NCBI RefSeq assembly: GCF_007995155.1
Contig: NZ_CP042593.1
Location: forward strand, 1,344,001 to 1,408,000
Direction of reading: 5' to 3'
Length of the DNA: 64,000 bases
DNA from: Cytobacillus dafuensis
GTDB taxonomy: Bacteria; Bacillota; Bacilli; Bacillales; Cytobacillaceae
The notes under the pieces are model-generated. The model was given only the letters and a program-made list of their open reading frames with translations. It ran no database searches and was not told the DNA's origin. Each line of letters starts with the position of its first letter. Position 1 is the first letter of the stretch. Made by a program: the position numbers and the translations under genes. This document shows positions 1 through 8,788 of this stretch, in pieces.

Positions 1-294
1 TACCCATTAGCAATTGTATTATTGATATTAACTTTATTCCATAATGCATTTAATGGTAAGAAGGAAGTTTATCAATTAAGTATGTTATTCACATTTATCG
101 TAAGTGTATTTGACGGATTAAAGGCAGCTGGGCTTAGTGTAAAACCAGTTGATCAATTATTTACGTCTATCCTACCGTTATATGAAGTTGGACTAGGCTG
201 GCTATTACCTGCATTTATAGGTGGAGTTCTGGGTATAATTATTGGCAGGTTTAAACTAAGAAGTAAGGAAAAAGAGGAAGAACAATTTATTTAA
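1..294 (+). CDS. brnQ: Branched-chain amino acid transporter, BrnQ-like (C-terminal part)
   Basis: The reading frame is open from base 1 and ends at 294, so only about the last 97 residues are present. The protein is hydrophobic with at least three membrane segments and a short charged tail rich in K and E. The segment YPLAIVLLILTLFH with the following FNGKKEVYQ loop resembles the C-terminal end of LIVCS-family BrnQ carriers, which import Leu/Ile/Val with a cation across the plasma membrane. A strong terminator follows 16 bases after the stop, so this is the last gene of its transcript. Assignment rests on family resemblance of the tail only. Confidence 0.7.
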   Translation, partial: YPLAIVLLILTLFHNAFNGKKEVYQLSMLFTFIVSVFDGLKAAGLSVKPVDQLFTSILPLYEVGLGWLLPAFIGGVLGIIIGRFKLRSKEKEEEQFI

Positions 295-310
295 TATCGA
301 TTAAAATTAG

Positions 311-356
311 CCACCAATTATTAAAGAGTTTTCTTTAATAATTGGTGGTTTTTTCA
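311..356 (+). terminator. Rho-independent terminator of brnQ
   Basis: A perfect 16-bp stem (311-326 with 333-348) encloses a 6-base loop and is followed by a run of T. It lies directly behind the BrnQ-like gene. Confidence 0.92.
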
Positions 357-406
357 TTTAGGAAGGATGGAAAAACTCTAAACTATCTTTTAAATGATCA
401 ACCTTT

Positions 407-679
407 TTTATCGCAGATTAACGGGCTGTAAGACCCCCACTTCAAGAAGTTGAGTTAATAATAAATTTCTAAGTAGGGGATCAACAGCCCGTAAAAGCCC
501 GACGACGGACAGGATGTCCTAGTCAGGCGAAAGCCACAGGACGTGGCGTTTTGAGCGTGATTGGTGAAATAAGAATTTTCTTTGGGCTTCAGCCCTTAGA
601 AAATTCAATCAGGCTCAGCGTGACTAACAATCAGTGGGGGATGAAGGAAAACCCCCACTGATTGAAGTTTCACTTTATA
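407..679. repeat. Long structured interspersed repeat, copy 1
   Basis: About 273 bp with two large hairpins. The first pairs ACGGGCTG (421-428) with CAGCCCGT (485-492) and contains a nested CCCCCACTT/AAGTAGGGG stem. The second pairs AATCAGTGGGGG (629-640) with CCCCCACTGATT (652-663). A second copy is at 8407-8687 and a minimal relative at 6109-6187. The interior differs between copies while the two hairpins are kept. I see no coding frame in it. Confidence 0.85.
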
Positions 680-699
680 AAACTACACCCATCCTATTT

Positions 700-1596
700 T
701 TAGCGTTCAGTTAATCGCACAGCATAATGATCAATTAAACTATCTAATACTTCATCTAAATTTGAAAAAGAAAAACCTAGTCTCTCAGCTTTGTTCGTGT
801 TTATTGCCCATGAGCCATCCAATGAATAAGGAGAGGCATTCTCTTTTGTTAAAATGTCTGTAATATTTGCCTTTTTACCTGTAAGTGCTTCAATTTTTTC
901 GACGAGCTCTTGCAACGAAATATCCATTTGACAGCCTGGATTAATCGGACCGGTGAAGGTGGAGAAGCCTATTTCGTTTAAAAAGCTAGCAGCTTCGTCT
1001 GAAAGGATAAAGCTGTATCTGGCTTCAGGATTTGAAATACCAATCACCTCATGATTGATGATTTTATCAATATGAAATCTTAGTCTATTCGTAAAGTCAT
1101 CTTCACCGATAACGATTGGAAAACGTATAGCAGCTACTTCTATATCATTCTGGTTAAATAGGACGGCCTCTGCGGCACGTTTCGCTTCCTGATACCCTTT
1201 ATATCCAACATATTTCTCTCTAGGTTTATATTCAAATAAAAATTGTAAAGGATTAAACTCTTCCTCCGTATGGTTCACACCAAAATCATATACAGCCTGT
1301 GTTGAAGTAAATATGTAGCGCTTAACCTTTCCTTTCAATGCATCTAAGACATATTTGGCTTCTAATGGGGATTGACAAGTTTGGTCATAGACAATATCCC
1401 ATTCTCCTTCAGCAAAAGCCTTTTCAATGGATTCCTTATCTTGCCTTTCAATGAATAAGCGTTTTACCGCTGACCCAAATGGATCAGGTGTTTTTCCTCT
1501 TGTCGCAATTGTTACCTCATTTCCGTTTCTTAAAAGCGTAGAAACTAATTTCTTACCGAAAAATTGAGTGCCGCCCAATACTAGTATTCTTTTCAA
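700..1596 (-). CDS. NAD-dependent epimerase/dehydratase (extended SDR family)
   Basis: A 298-residue Rossmann-fold protein. The N-terminus starts with beta1 and the dinucleotide-binding turn GGTQFFG (residues 8-14). A Y-x3-K pair (Tyr135, Lys139), preceded by FTSTQAVY, gives the usual catalytic arrangement of extended SDRs that act on nucleotide sugars or related alcohols. No substrate can be read from the sequence. It lies 42 bases downstream of a CynX-type transporter on the same strand, so the two are probably one transcript. The start has a weak purine-rich ribosome site (GAGGAAAC). Confidence 0.85.
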   Translation of the reverse strand: MKRILVLGGTQFFGKKLVSTLLRNGNEVTIATRGKTPDPFGSAVKRLFIERQDKESIEKAFAEGEWDIVYDQTCQSPLEAKYVLDALKGKVKRYIFTSTQAVYDFGVNHTEEEFNPLQFLFEYKPREKYVGYKGYQEAKRAAEAVLFNQNDIEVAAIRFPIVIGEDDFTNRLRFHIDKIINHEVIGISNPEARYSFILSDEAASFLNEIGFSTFTGPINPGCQMDISLQELVEKIEALTGKKANITDILTKENASPYSLDGSWAINTNKAERLGFSFSNLDEVLDSLIDHYAVRLTER

Positions 1597-1638
1597 ATAG
1601 TTTCCTCTTTTCTAAATGTTTTTGAATAGCTAGCCAAA

Positions 1639-2886
1639 TTACACAATATTCGAAGATACTTCTTTTTTATTGTTATTTTTTTCCTGTAAAACATATTGAT
1701 CTCTTCCTGCTAAAATTCCAGTTATCGTGTATAAAAATGTTACGACCAAAAGCATCATTAAAGGAAGTGTCCATGTGTGAAAAAGATCAAATAAATATCC
1801 CATTATGAAAGGACCAACTGCTGCCAATATGTAGCCAACCGATTGTGCCATCCCGGATAGATTTGCAACTTGCTCCGCATTTGCAGCACGCAGACCAATG
1901 AGCGTTAATCCATGACTGATTGCAGCTCCAAGTGCCATGCCAATTAAAATAATGCAAATCATAGTCAACATTTTATTTTGACTAATCAGCAAGCCCAATA
2001 ATCCTATAAAATTTACGAGCCCAATTCCAAGGGCAATTCCTTTTTGATTAGGAAGGCGATCTGCAAGAACGGGAATGAATAAATTTGCAGGAAGACCAGA
2101 AAACTGAAGTATGGTTACCATCCATCCTGCAATTGCAATGTCAAAGCCTTGGTTTTGGAGAATTTCAGGAAGCCAAGAGGTTACGCTGAAATAGACCAGT
2201 GATTGCAAACCCATAAACAATGTAACTTGCCACGCAATGCTTGATCCCCAAATAGAAGCTCCAGCTTGCTTCATCTTTGACTGAACAGGGGAAGAACTAT
2301 GTCCTTTGATTTGCGGTATCCAAAAACAAATGGCGATAATGATAATAAGAATCCATATGCCAAGTGACATACGCCAGCCAAATCCTAATGATTCTGATAG
2401 CGGTATGCTAAGTCCAGGTGCTAAACCTGCACAAATCCCCATTGATAAAGTATAAATTCCCGTAAGAAGCCCAACTTTATTTGGATAAGATTGTTTAACA
2501 ATCCCTGGGAGTAAGACATTGCAAATGGCTATTCCAAATCCAATAAAAATAGTGCCGGAAAAAAGCAGTGGAATCATATCTGTAGAACGAATAATGATTC
2601 CCGCTCCAAGAATACATAACCCAATGAAGACGCTAAATTCAATCCCGAATTTTCGGGCAATTTTCGGGACAAAAGGAGAAAGGAGGCCAAAAGCAATGAG
2701 CGGGAGTGTAGTAAGCAATCCTGCCACCCCGTTCGATATACCTGTATCAGCTCGAATCTCACTTATTAATGGGCCGACGGATGTAATGGCGGGTCTTAAG
2801 GTGAAGGCAACAAATATAATTCCGAGCATTAAGAGTGCACTTTTCGAGTGTTTTCCCCTAGGCTCCATTAATGGATTGCTGTTCAT
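1639..2886 (-). CDS. MFS transporter, CynX/NimT (cyanate permease-like) family
   Basis: A 415-residue protein with about 12 hydrophobic segments. The opening FVAFTLRPAITSVGPLISEIR is typical of the CynX/NimT branch of the major facilitator superfamily (B. subtilis YeaN/YycB type). These are plasma-membrane permeases for small anions or nitro-compounds, and the actual substrate here is unknown. The ATG at 2886 has GAGGGA eight bases upstream. It is the first gene of a likely two-gene unit with the epimerase at 700-1596. Confidence 0.85.
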   Translation of the reverse strand: MNSNPLMEPRGKHSKSALLMLGIIFVAFTLRPAITSVGPLISEIRADTGISNGVAGLLTTLPLIAFGLLSPFVPKIARKFGIEFSVFIGLCILGAGIIIRSTDMIPLLFSGTIFIGFGIAICNVLLPGIVKQSYPNKVGLLTGIYTLSMGICAGLAPGLSIPLSESLGFGWRMSLGIWILIIIIAICFWIPQIKGHSSSPVQSKMKQAGASIWGSSIAWQVTLFMGLQSLVYFSVTSWLPEILQNQGFDIAIAGWMVTILQFSGLPANLFIPVLADRLPNQKGIALGIGLVNFIGLLGLLISQNKMLTMICIILIGMALGAAISHGLTLIGLRAANAEQVANLSGMAQSVGYILAAVGPFIMGYLFDLFHTWTLPLMMLLVVTFLYTITGILAGRDQYVLQEKNNNKKEVSSNIV

Positions 2887-3224
2887 TCAAAAATCCCTCA
2901 TTTATAAATTTTTCGGTATTCGAATTATTATAATGAAGATTCCGAATTTTGTATATAGAAAAACAGGGGAGGCGAAAAATGAGGGTATATTTAAGCTGTT
3001 TTCGTAAAAAATATTGCTTTTTCCTATGTTTAAACTTCTTTAAGCTTCATACACTGATATAAATTACACTTTGGCAGCGAGTTTGATTAATTTATCAGCC
3101 AAATTAGGTGTTTGTCAGCCAATTAATAAAAGCAACAATCTTATTGTAATAAGCCTATACAAAAGATTCGTCAAAGGGGAATAAATCTCGAGAAAAAGAA
3201 TTCATCCCCCTTAACTAATCATAC

Positions 3225-3602
3225 TTAGGAATTGTTTTCTTTGTTTTGCTGTATCTGCTCATTATAATACTCAGTTTTTTTAATATTTACGCCAACAAAT
3301 GTTTCTAAAATAGCTTGTCCACCTGCAATCGAAAGAATAAAAATAACATATTTTGAAAAAGTGGGTAGTAAAATGAATAATGTCCCTAGAACGATCGCAG
3401 ACCAAACCCCTGTACACCAATAACATGTTAGAAGATAACCGAGCTTGGACTTTGGCACTTTTTTGATTTCATGCTTTTCATTCTCTTTATTCTTTAAAAA
3501 AAGATCCCTTAATGGCTCAGTTATTTTATCAAATACAATTAAATGTGTTAAACGGTAACTTGCTAAAATAACCATGATAAACATCATCCAAGATAGCTCC
3601 AA
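3225..3602 (-). CDS. DUF1360 membrane protein (YjcA-like)
   Basis: A 125-residue protein starting at TTG 3602 behind a GGGGGGAG ribosome site. It begins with a membrane segment followed by SYRLTHLIVFD, then a charged stretch, the LLTCYWCTGVW motif and two more hydrophobic segments. This Cys-x2-Cys-x-Gly pattern is that of DUF1360, which includes the sporulation-associated B. subtilis YjcA. Its biochemical role is not known. It stands alone: the neighbour on the left is 340 bases away and the one on the right is divergent. Confidence 0.75.
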   Translation of the reverse strand: MELSWMMFIMVILASYRLTHLIVFDKITEPLRDLFLKNKENEKHEIKKVPKSKLGYLLTCYWCTGVWSAIVLGTLFILLPTFSKYVIFILSIAGGQAILETFVGVNIKKTEYYNEQIQQNKENNS

Positions 3603-4065
3603 TAGGAAACTCCCCCCAAAAAAATCTCTCTATCAGTATCACCGGAAATGAACAAGATTATTTTCAATGGGAGAAATATCCTTCAATATGGACGAATATA
3701 GGTAGGAGCTTCTTTCAAAGTAGTGATGGACTTAATTAAAGTCCTTAGGTATAACCTAGCTATTTTTAAAATACAATTTACAAAACATGGATATTAATCC
3801 ATAAAATATAATTGGTGAAATGTACCTAAATATCTTTTAACGATAGACGTTCAAGGATTATAATAGGTTAGTTGTCTATAATAATATGCACCTTTCATTT
3901 TTATTAATTAATTAAAAACTAAATGAATAAGTGGAACGTCTATTAGAAGTACGGTTATTCATTTTTTTATACATACATCATTTAGTTTTCTCCAAGAAAA
4001 CTGACAATGTTTTAAAAAGTAATACACATCATGAAGAAATTGCACAGATGAATGAGGAATTTTTT

Positions 4066-6099
4066 ATGCAAAGTACAACTCAGAACCGTTTTATTCCTGG
4101 CTTGGATGGACTACGAGCTTTTGCTGTCCTGGCTGTAATTGCTTACCACTTTAACTTTAGTTGGGCTAAAGGAGGATTCCTTGGCGTTGACATCTTTTTT
4201 GTCTTATCTGGTTATCTAATAACCTCAATCTTATTACCCACGCAAGGTAATCAACTAACATTAAATTTACGTAAATTTTGGGTTGGACGAATTCGACGAT
4301 TACTACCTGCTTCGTTAGTAATGATTATCGCTACTTTTGTTTGGGTAACATTATTTCACAGAGAGCTTTTAGACACTGTGCGTGGAGATGCGATATCTTC
4401 TATTTTTTATGCAAGCAATTGGTGGTTCATTTTTCATAAACTCTCCTATTTTGATAGTTTTGGTTCACCTTCACCTTTGAAAAATCTATGGTCGTTATCG
4501 ATTGAAGAACAATTTTATTTAATTTGGCCTATTGTGCTGGCAGCTGGACTATTTGTATTTAAAAAGAGAAGCAGGGTTTCCATTTTCGTCTTAATTTGTG
4601 CATTGTGTTCGGCTTTGTTAATGGGCATGCTCTATCAACCAGGAACGGATCCTAGTCGCGTCTATTATGGAACAGATACTCGTTCTTTTGAACTGCTTAT
4701 TGGCTGTTGCCTAGCTCTTGTTTGGCCAATGAAAAGACTCACTTCCAAAAAGCTTACAACTAATCATAGTCTTACACTAAATATTACAAGTATGATTGCT
4801 TTTAGCATCTTAATTCTTTGCATCTTTTTTGTAGATGAATATCAAGTGTTTTTGTACAGAGGCGGGATGCTGCTCATTTGTATAAATACAGCCATCTTGC
4901 TAGCTTGTGTTTGTCATCCTGCTAGCTTTTTAGGGAAAATGCTCTCTTGGAAGCCACTTCGTTGGATTGGTTCAAGATCTTACGGGATCTACCTTTGGCA
5001 TTATCCTATTATTGTGCTTGGAACCCCTGTTCAAGATATAGGAAATCCAGTATTATGGCGTGTTATTTTGCAGCTAGTCATCACACTGATCATTGCGGAA
5101 CTTTCCTATCGTTATATTGAAATGCCTATTCGAAAGCATGGATTCCGAACTTTCTTTAGTCAGCATTTTACAATCAATTTTATCAATTGGAAAAAAAATA
5201 CTTTTGTTAGAGGGATATCAACTTTACTCATAACTCTAATCCTTTTTGTATTTACTGCTGGTATCACGGGTGTGGTAAAAGGTGAAGAAAAATTAGATTC
5301 AATGAAATCATATCCAACTCAAGTAAAAATAAATCATGAAGAGCAGTCTTCTAGCAGTAAAAGTTCTAATAAGAATTCTTCTGAAAAGAAGGAAAGCATT
5401 ACAGAGAAAGATTCTTCTGAAAAGAAGGAAAGTATTGCAGAGAAAAATTCTTCTACTCAAGAGGAGAGCATTGCAGAGAAAAATTCTTCTGCTCAAGAGG
5501 AAAGCATTGCAGAGGAAATTCCTCCTGTTCAAGAGGAAGAAAAGGGTGTACCTCCAAAAAATGAGAAGAACAATGAAACATCCGAACAAGAGAAAAATGA
5601 TACAAGTGTTCAACCTGATCATCAATCTTATACAGGTATACTTGCTCTTGGAGACTCTATCCTGATAGATATTGCTTCAAGCTTGCAAAAAATATTTCCA
5701 AACATTACGATTGATGCTAAAGTCGGAAGACAAGTGTCACAAGCAGTTGATTTGGTACCTAGTTACATAGATTTCAATCATCCAGATAAAGCAGTCATAA
5801 TTATGCTAGGAACAAATGGTTACTTTACCAATACTCAAATTGACTCACTACTTGGCGCTTTTTCGAATGCTCATATTTATTTAGTAAATACTCGTGTTCC
5901 ACGCTCATGGGAAAGTAAAGTGAATACTGAGTTCTATAAAAAAGCTCAAGAAAATGACAATATTACATTGGTTGATTGGTATTCTGCAGCGATTGGCCAT
6001 CCGGAATATTTTGCCGCAGACGGTGTGCATTTACAACCAAAAGGGATTAATACTTTAACAAACCTTATCAATCAAGCAATAATGAATACTATTCGTTAG
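4066..6099 (+). CDS. OatA-like membrane O-acyltransferase with C-terminal SGNH domain
   Basis: The open frame begins at GTG 3931, but ATG 4066 has a GAGG site at the right distance and opens with the family start (RFIPGLDGLRAFAVLAVIAYH), giving 677 residues. An N-terminal acyltransferase-3 domain with about ten membrane segments (residues ~7-360, with FFVLSGYLIT) is followed by a Ser/Glu/Lys-rich linker of four 12-residue repeats (5377-5520). The C-terminal SGNH hydrolase-fold domain has GDS, MLGTNG and DGVHLQPKG motifs. Such proteins move acetyl groups across the membrane onto peptidoglycan or other surface polymers and contribute to lysozyme resistance. The gene stands alone, with a hairpin shared with the convergent GNAT gene. 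Confidence 0.88.
   Translation: MQSTTQNRFIPGLDGLRAFAVLAVIAYHFNFSWAKGGFLGVDIFFVLSGYLITSILLPTQGNQLTLNLRKFWVGRIRRLLPASLVMIIATFVWVTLFHRELLDTVRGDAISSIFYASNWWFIFHKLSYFDSFGSPSPLKNLWSLSIEEQFYLIWPIVLAAGLFVFKKRSRVSIFVLICALCSALLMGMLYQPGTDPSRVYYGTDTRSFELLIGCCLALVWPMKRLTSKKLTTNHSLTLNITSMIAFSILILCIFFVDEYQVFLYRGGMLLICINTAILLACVCHPASFLGKMLSWKPLRWIGSRSYGIYLWHYPIIVLGTPVQDIGNPVLWRVILQLVITLIIAELSYRYIEMPIRKHGFRTFFSQHFTINFINWKKNTFVRGISTLLITLILFVFTAGITGVVKGEEKLDSMKSYPTQVKINHEEQSSSSKSSNKNSSEKKESITEKDSSEKKESIAEKNSSTQEESIAEKNSSAQEESIAEEIPPVQEEEKGVPPKNEKNNETSEQEKNDTSVQPDHQSYTGILALGDSILIDIASSLQKIFPNITIDAKVGRQVSQAVDLVPSYIDFNHPDKAVIIMLGTNGYFTNTQIDSLLGAFSNAHIYLVNTRVPRSWESKVNTEFYKKAQENDNITLVDWYSAAIGHPEYFAADGVHLQPKGINTLTNLINQAIMNTIR
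5377..5520 (+). repeat. Four tandem 36-bp repeats coding the OatA-like linker
   Basis: In-frame units of 12 residues (SSEKKESITEKD and variants) at 5377, 5413, 5449 and 5485, followed by a decayed fifth. They code for a hydrophilic spacer between the membrane and SGNH domains. Confidence 0.9.
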
Positions 6100-6108
6100 G
6101 TCAATAAT

Positions 6109-6187
6109 CTAAACGGGAAGTAAGACCCCCACTGAGTCAAGGATAATCAGTGGGGGATTAATTCCCTCACTGATATTTCACTCATTG
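6109..6187. repeat. Minimal relative of the long structured repeat
   Basis: Shares AACGGG, GTAAGACCCCCACT and the TTTCACT end with the elements at 407 and 8407 but lacks their middle. Its stem CCCCCACTGA (6126-6135) with TCAGTGGGGG (6147-6156) sits between two convergent genes and could end transcription of both. Confidence 0.65.
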
Positions 6188-6212
6188 AACAAAACAGCAA
6201 AACAACTCAAAC

Positions 6213-6767
6213 CTATTCCACAAAATAAGCCATTAAGATTAAGTCATGATATGTTTGATCACTTAATTTTATCGCTCTTCTTTTCAAACCTTCCTCTAAA
6301 AATCCAATATTCTTGTATAAGCTAATGGCCTGTATATTTTCAGAGAATACCTCAAGACAAACCCTTTCTATTAATGGGTTTTCCTTTGCCCAAGCTAGTA
6401 AAACTGAGACTAATGCTTTTCCTACACCGTGATTTCTGAAGTCTTTTCTCACACTCATCCCGAAAGATCCCTGATGTTCGATCCGCTGCTTTCCACCATT
6501 ATGAAAATCTAAAAACCCAATAATTTCTCCTTCATATTCTGCTAAAATAGCTAGTTTTCCATTGTCTTTAACGACTTGCTGCAAAAATCGTTTCTGCTGA
6601 TCAATCGTTACTTTAAATTCTGCTGTTGTAGTGAGCAAATACGGTGCTTCGATGATAATCTCTCTAATGAATGCCAATACTTTATCTGCATCTTCTGGTA
6701 AAGCAGTTCGAATGACGAATTTATTCCCGTTTTTAGTAAGAAAATGCTTTAGTTGAATTTCTCCCAT
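6213..6767 (-). CDS. GNAT family N-acetyltransferase
   Basis: About 184 residues from ATG 6767, chosen because GGGTGG lies seven bases upstream; an in-frame ATG at 6782 has no site. The GNAT fold is visible as GEIIGFLDFH (beta4), the acetyl-CoA pyrophosphate loop SVRKDFRNHGVGKAL, and EVFSENIQAISLYKNIGF, the common C-terminal motif. These enzymes transfer acetyl from acetyl-CoA to an amine of a small molecule or protein. The substrate cannot be told. The gene is monocistronic and convergent with the OatA-like gene. Confidence 0.85.
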   Translation of the reverse strand: MGEIQLKHFLTKNGNKFVIRTALPEDADKVLAFIREIIIEAPYLLTTTAEFKVTIDQQKRFLQQVVKDNGKLAILAEYEGEIIGFLDFHNGGKQRIEHQGSFGMSVRKDFRNHGVGKALVSVLLAWAKENPLIERVCLEVFSENIQAISLYKNIGFLEEGLKRRAIKLSDQTYHDLILMAYFVE

Positions 6768-6826
6768 ATTGAAACCACCCATTAGTTACTTGTTTTTTCG
6801 AACGATCTTACTATGATTCTAAATCA

Positions 6827-7402
6827 TTATTGATCAATCCACATATATCGCTTTCGAAGATCTCTAACCGAAATAAGGATTATAATCTCCAAAATCACTG
6901 TAATGATTATACTGAAGCTCAGAATGTAAAAAACTCCGTATTCCCCGACATTCCAAACAAATGGTATAGCTGCCTTTGGTAGGAAGGCTCCGATAATATA
7001 GATGAACAATCTTTTTTGTGCTATTTCGGAAAGCTGCACAAGACCATCTTTCACTGCCATGTCAATGAATCCTTTGAAAGTATAAAAAATGAGAACGATG
7101 TGCAGAAGACCTAGGATTGTTGTAACAAGCATGAAGAATAGCGAAAAATTGGATGGCTGGAATTCATTTAATGGGATACCAGGTCCTTGTATTATGGCAG
7201 TTAAAGAAAAAATGGCTAATAGGATTGAAAATATTTTCGCCTTCGAAAAATATTGAGAGTGGGGCTGTAATTGTCCTAGTCCGGATGTAATGACGATATA
7301 ACCGATGATATCTGGCAATATATCAATAATAATATTGAAGTCTATAAGGACTAGTAGTAAACCCCAAAATATTTTGTTGAAGGAAGAAGGGGTTTTTGTC
7401 AT
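6827..7402 (-). CDS. Polytopic membrane protein of unknown function
   Basis: 191 residues with about five hydrophobic segments, beginning with a short polar N-terminus and then two segments separated by DILPDIIGY. The C-terminus is basic. I recognise no family. It overlaps the stop of the upstream gene by four bases (ATGA), with an AGGAGG site inside the end of that gene. The two are therefore translationally coupled and probably act together at the membrane. Confidence 0.7.
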   Translation of the reverse strand: MTKTPSSFNKIFWGLLLVLIDFNIIIDILPDIIGYIVITSGLGQLQPHSQYFSKAKIFSILLAIFSLTAIIQGPGIPLNEFQPSNFSLFFMLVTTILGLLHIVLIFYTFKGFIDMAVKDGLVQLSEIAQKRLFIYIIGAFLPKAAIPFVWNVGEYGVFYILSFSIIITVILEIIILISVRDLRKRYMWIDQ

Positions 7403-8271
7403 TTTATTGCCTCCTTAACGATTTCCTTCAAATCTTTTTTTTCGAAATATGGTCGATAAGAGAGGTGGGAAATATTGGTAAATTCTGGTCCGTTTTGATC
7501 TTTACCATGTAATTTTGCGTCGATCAGATAGAAGTTAAATCTGAGCGGGTCATTTTCCGCAAAAGAAAATTTATAAATGATAGGGAAAAGTTCTTCTTTT
7601 TTCACGTTTAAAGGAAATAGTTCGGACTTAATCGGGTATGAATCCTTGTGTGTCTTCACCTTGTTGAACTCATGGAGCTGCATTTGAGTACCATTTAACT
7701 TTAATGAAAGTGCGGACTTTAATGCATCTGCAAAGGGAAGATCCAAACCGGTTATTTCAATATCATGATCTGCTTTTAATATCTCGAAACCACTGTTGTC
7801 ATTTGAACTGCCTGAACTTGAAGTTTTCAATGTAGAGGCTTCTCGTTTAAATAAAATAATTTCACCAACTGGCAGGGTAAGGTTCTTTCCATTAGAGAGA
7901 TGGGCAGTAACTTGATCAAATTTATATGGTTTTCCATTCAAAACATCCATTATTCGATCATCAATCTCAATATGTAATGTTTTTATTTGGTAATGATTAT
8001 TGGATTGACCGTTTGCTGGCATTCCGTATAAAGATGAAAAAAACGAATAATCAATTCCTGGAATCGATATCGATTGAATGTCAACATCATTATTGCGGTT
8101 AGCGATATAATAAAGCTCCAAAATAGTACCACGATCAGCAGTAATATGATAATAATGCTTCAGCATGATTGGCTCTTTTAGCTGGCTAGATTTATATACG
8201 ATGTAATTTCCAATTAAACTTAATAATACAATTGCCATTCCTGCATAAAGGAAAGATGTTTTGATTTTCAT
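7399..8271 (-). CDS. Membrane-anchored extracytoplasmic protein of unknown function
   Basis: 290 residues with one N-terminal membrane anchor (residues ~8-26) and no lipobox. The rest is hydrophilic and beta-rich (alternating short hydrophobic strands), suggesting a domain exposed outside the membrane. ATG 8271 has AAAGGAAC upstream. It is the first gene of a two-gene operon with the polytopic protein at 6827-7402, an arrangement often seen for a membrane complex. No family recognised. Confidence 0.65.
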   Translation of the reverse strand: MKIKTSFLYAGMAIVLLSLIGNYIVYKSSQLKEPIMLKHYYHITADRGTILELYYIANRNNDVDIQSISIPGIDYSFFSSLYGMPANGQSNNHYQIKTLHIEIDDRIMDVLNGKPYKFDQVTAHLSNGKNLTLPVGEIILFKREASTLKTSSSGSSNDNSGFEILKADHDIEITGLDLPFADALKSALSLKLNGTQMQLHEFNKVKTHKDSYPIKSELFPLNVKKEELFPIIYKFSFAENDPLRFNFYLIDAKLHGKDQNGPEFTNISHLSYRPYFEKKDLKEIVKEAIK

Positions 8272-8406
8272 AGTGTGTTCCTTTCAATTATTTTTCTTTA
8301 TATGTGTATATATTCAATTCCAAAGATTTATTTCCTTCATTTGTTATTTTTGTTATTTCCATGGATGGAAGTAGGGGCACATCAGAATAAGCGAGCATAT
8401 TATTAC

Positions 8407-8687
8407 TTTATCACAGATTAACGGGCAGTAAGACCCCCCACTTCAAGGTTGCTAGAGAATCAAAGAAACCTAAGTGGGGGATCAGCTGCCCGTAAAGGCC
8501 CATAAAATGAACACAGACTAAAAGCGCCACATCCTGTGGCAACGTCTGCGTGACCCACTTCCTATGGGCCGCAACTAACAATCAGTGGGGGATGAAAGCC
8601 GACTTAGAACGCCACGTCCTGTGGCAACGTCGGCACTAGCACGTCCTGTGCGTCGGAGAACCTCCACTGATTGAAGTTTCACTTTAT
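8407..8687. repeat. Long structured interspersed repeat, copy 2
   Basis: Counterpart of 407-679. The first hairpin pairs ACGGGCAG (8421-8428) with CTGCCCGT (8485-8492), a compensatory T-A to A-T change relative to copy 1. The second pairs AATCAGTGGGGG (8580-8591) with CCTCCACTGATT (8661-8672). The interior carries two short GCCAC.TCCTGTGGC hairpins. No coding frame. Confidence 0.85.
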
Positions 8688-8788
8688 TGCAATAAAGTTT
8701 TTATTGTATGTCGTTATAAAAAAAGGTAATATGAAAAATAAAAAAGGCACTAATGTCCTTTTAAATATGCAGCTATGGAGGGAGAACA

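Noticed and set aside
2519..3007. 162-residue protein opposite the CynX-type transporter
   Set aside because: Antisense to a clear MFS gene; its sequence is the shadow of the hydrophobic helices on the other strand.
5308..5665. Repetitive proteins on the other frames of the OatA-like linker
   Set aside because: They are produced by the 36-bp repeats read in wrong frames, rich in R/L/F without a start site.
407..8687. Insertion sequence bounded by two copies
   Set aside because: The 8 kb between the copies holds ordinary genes without a transposase, and the copies themselves code for nothing.
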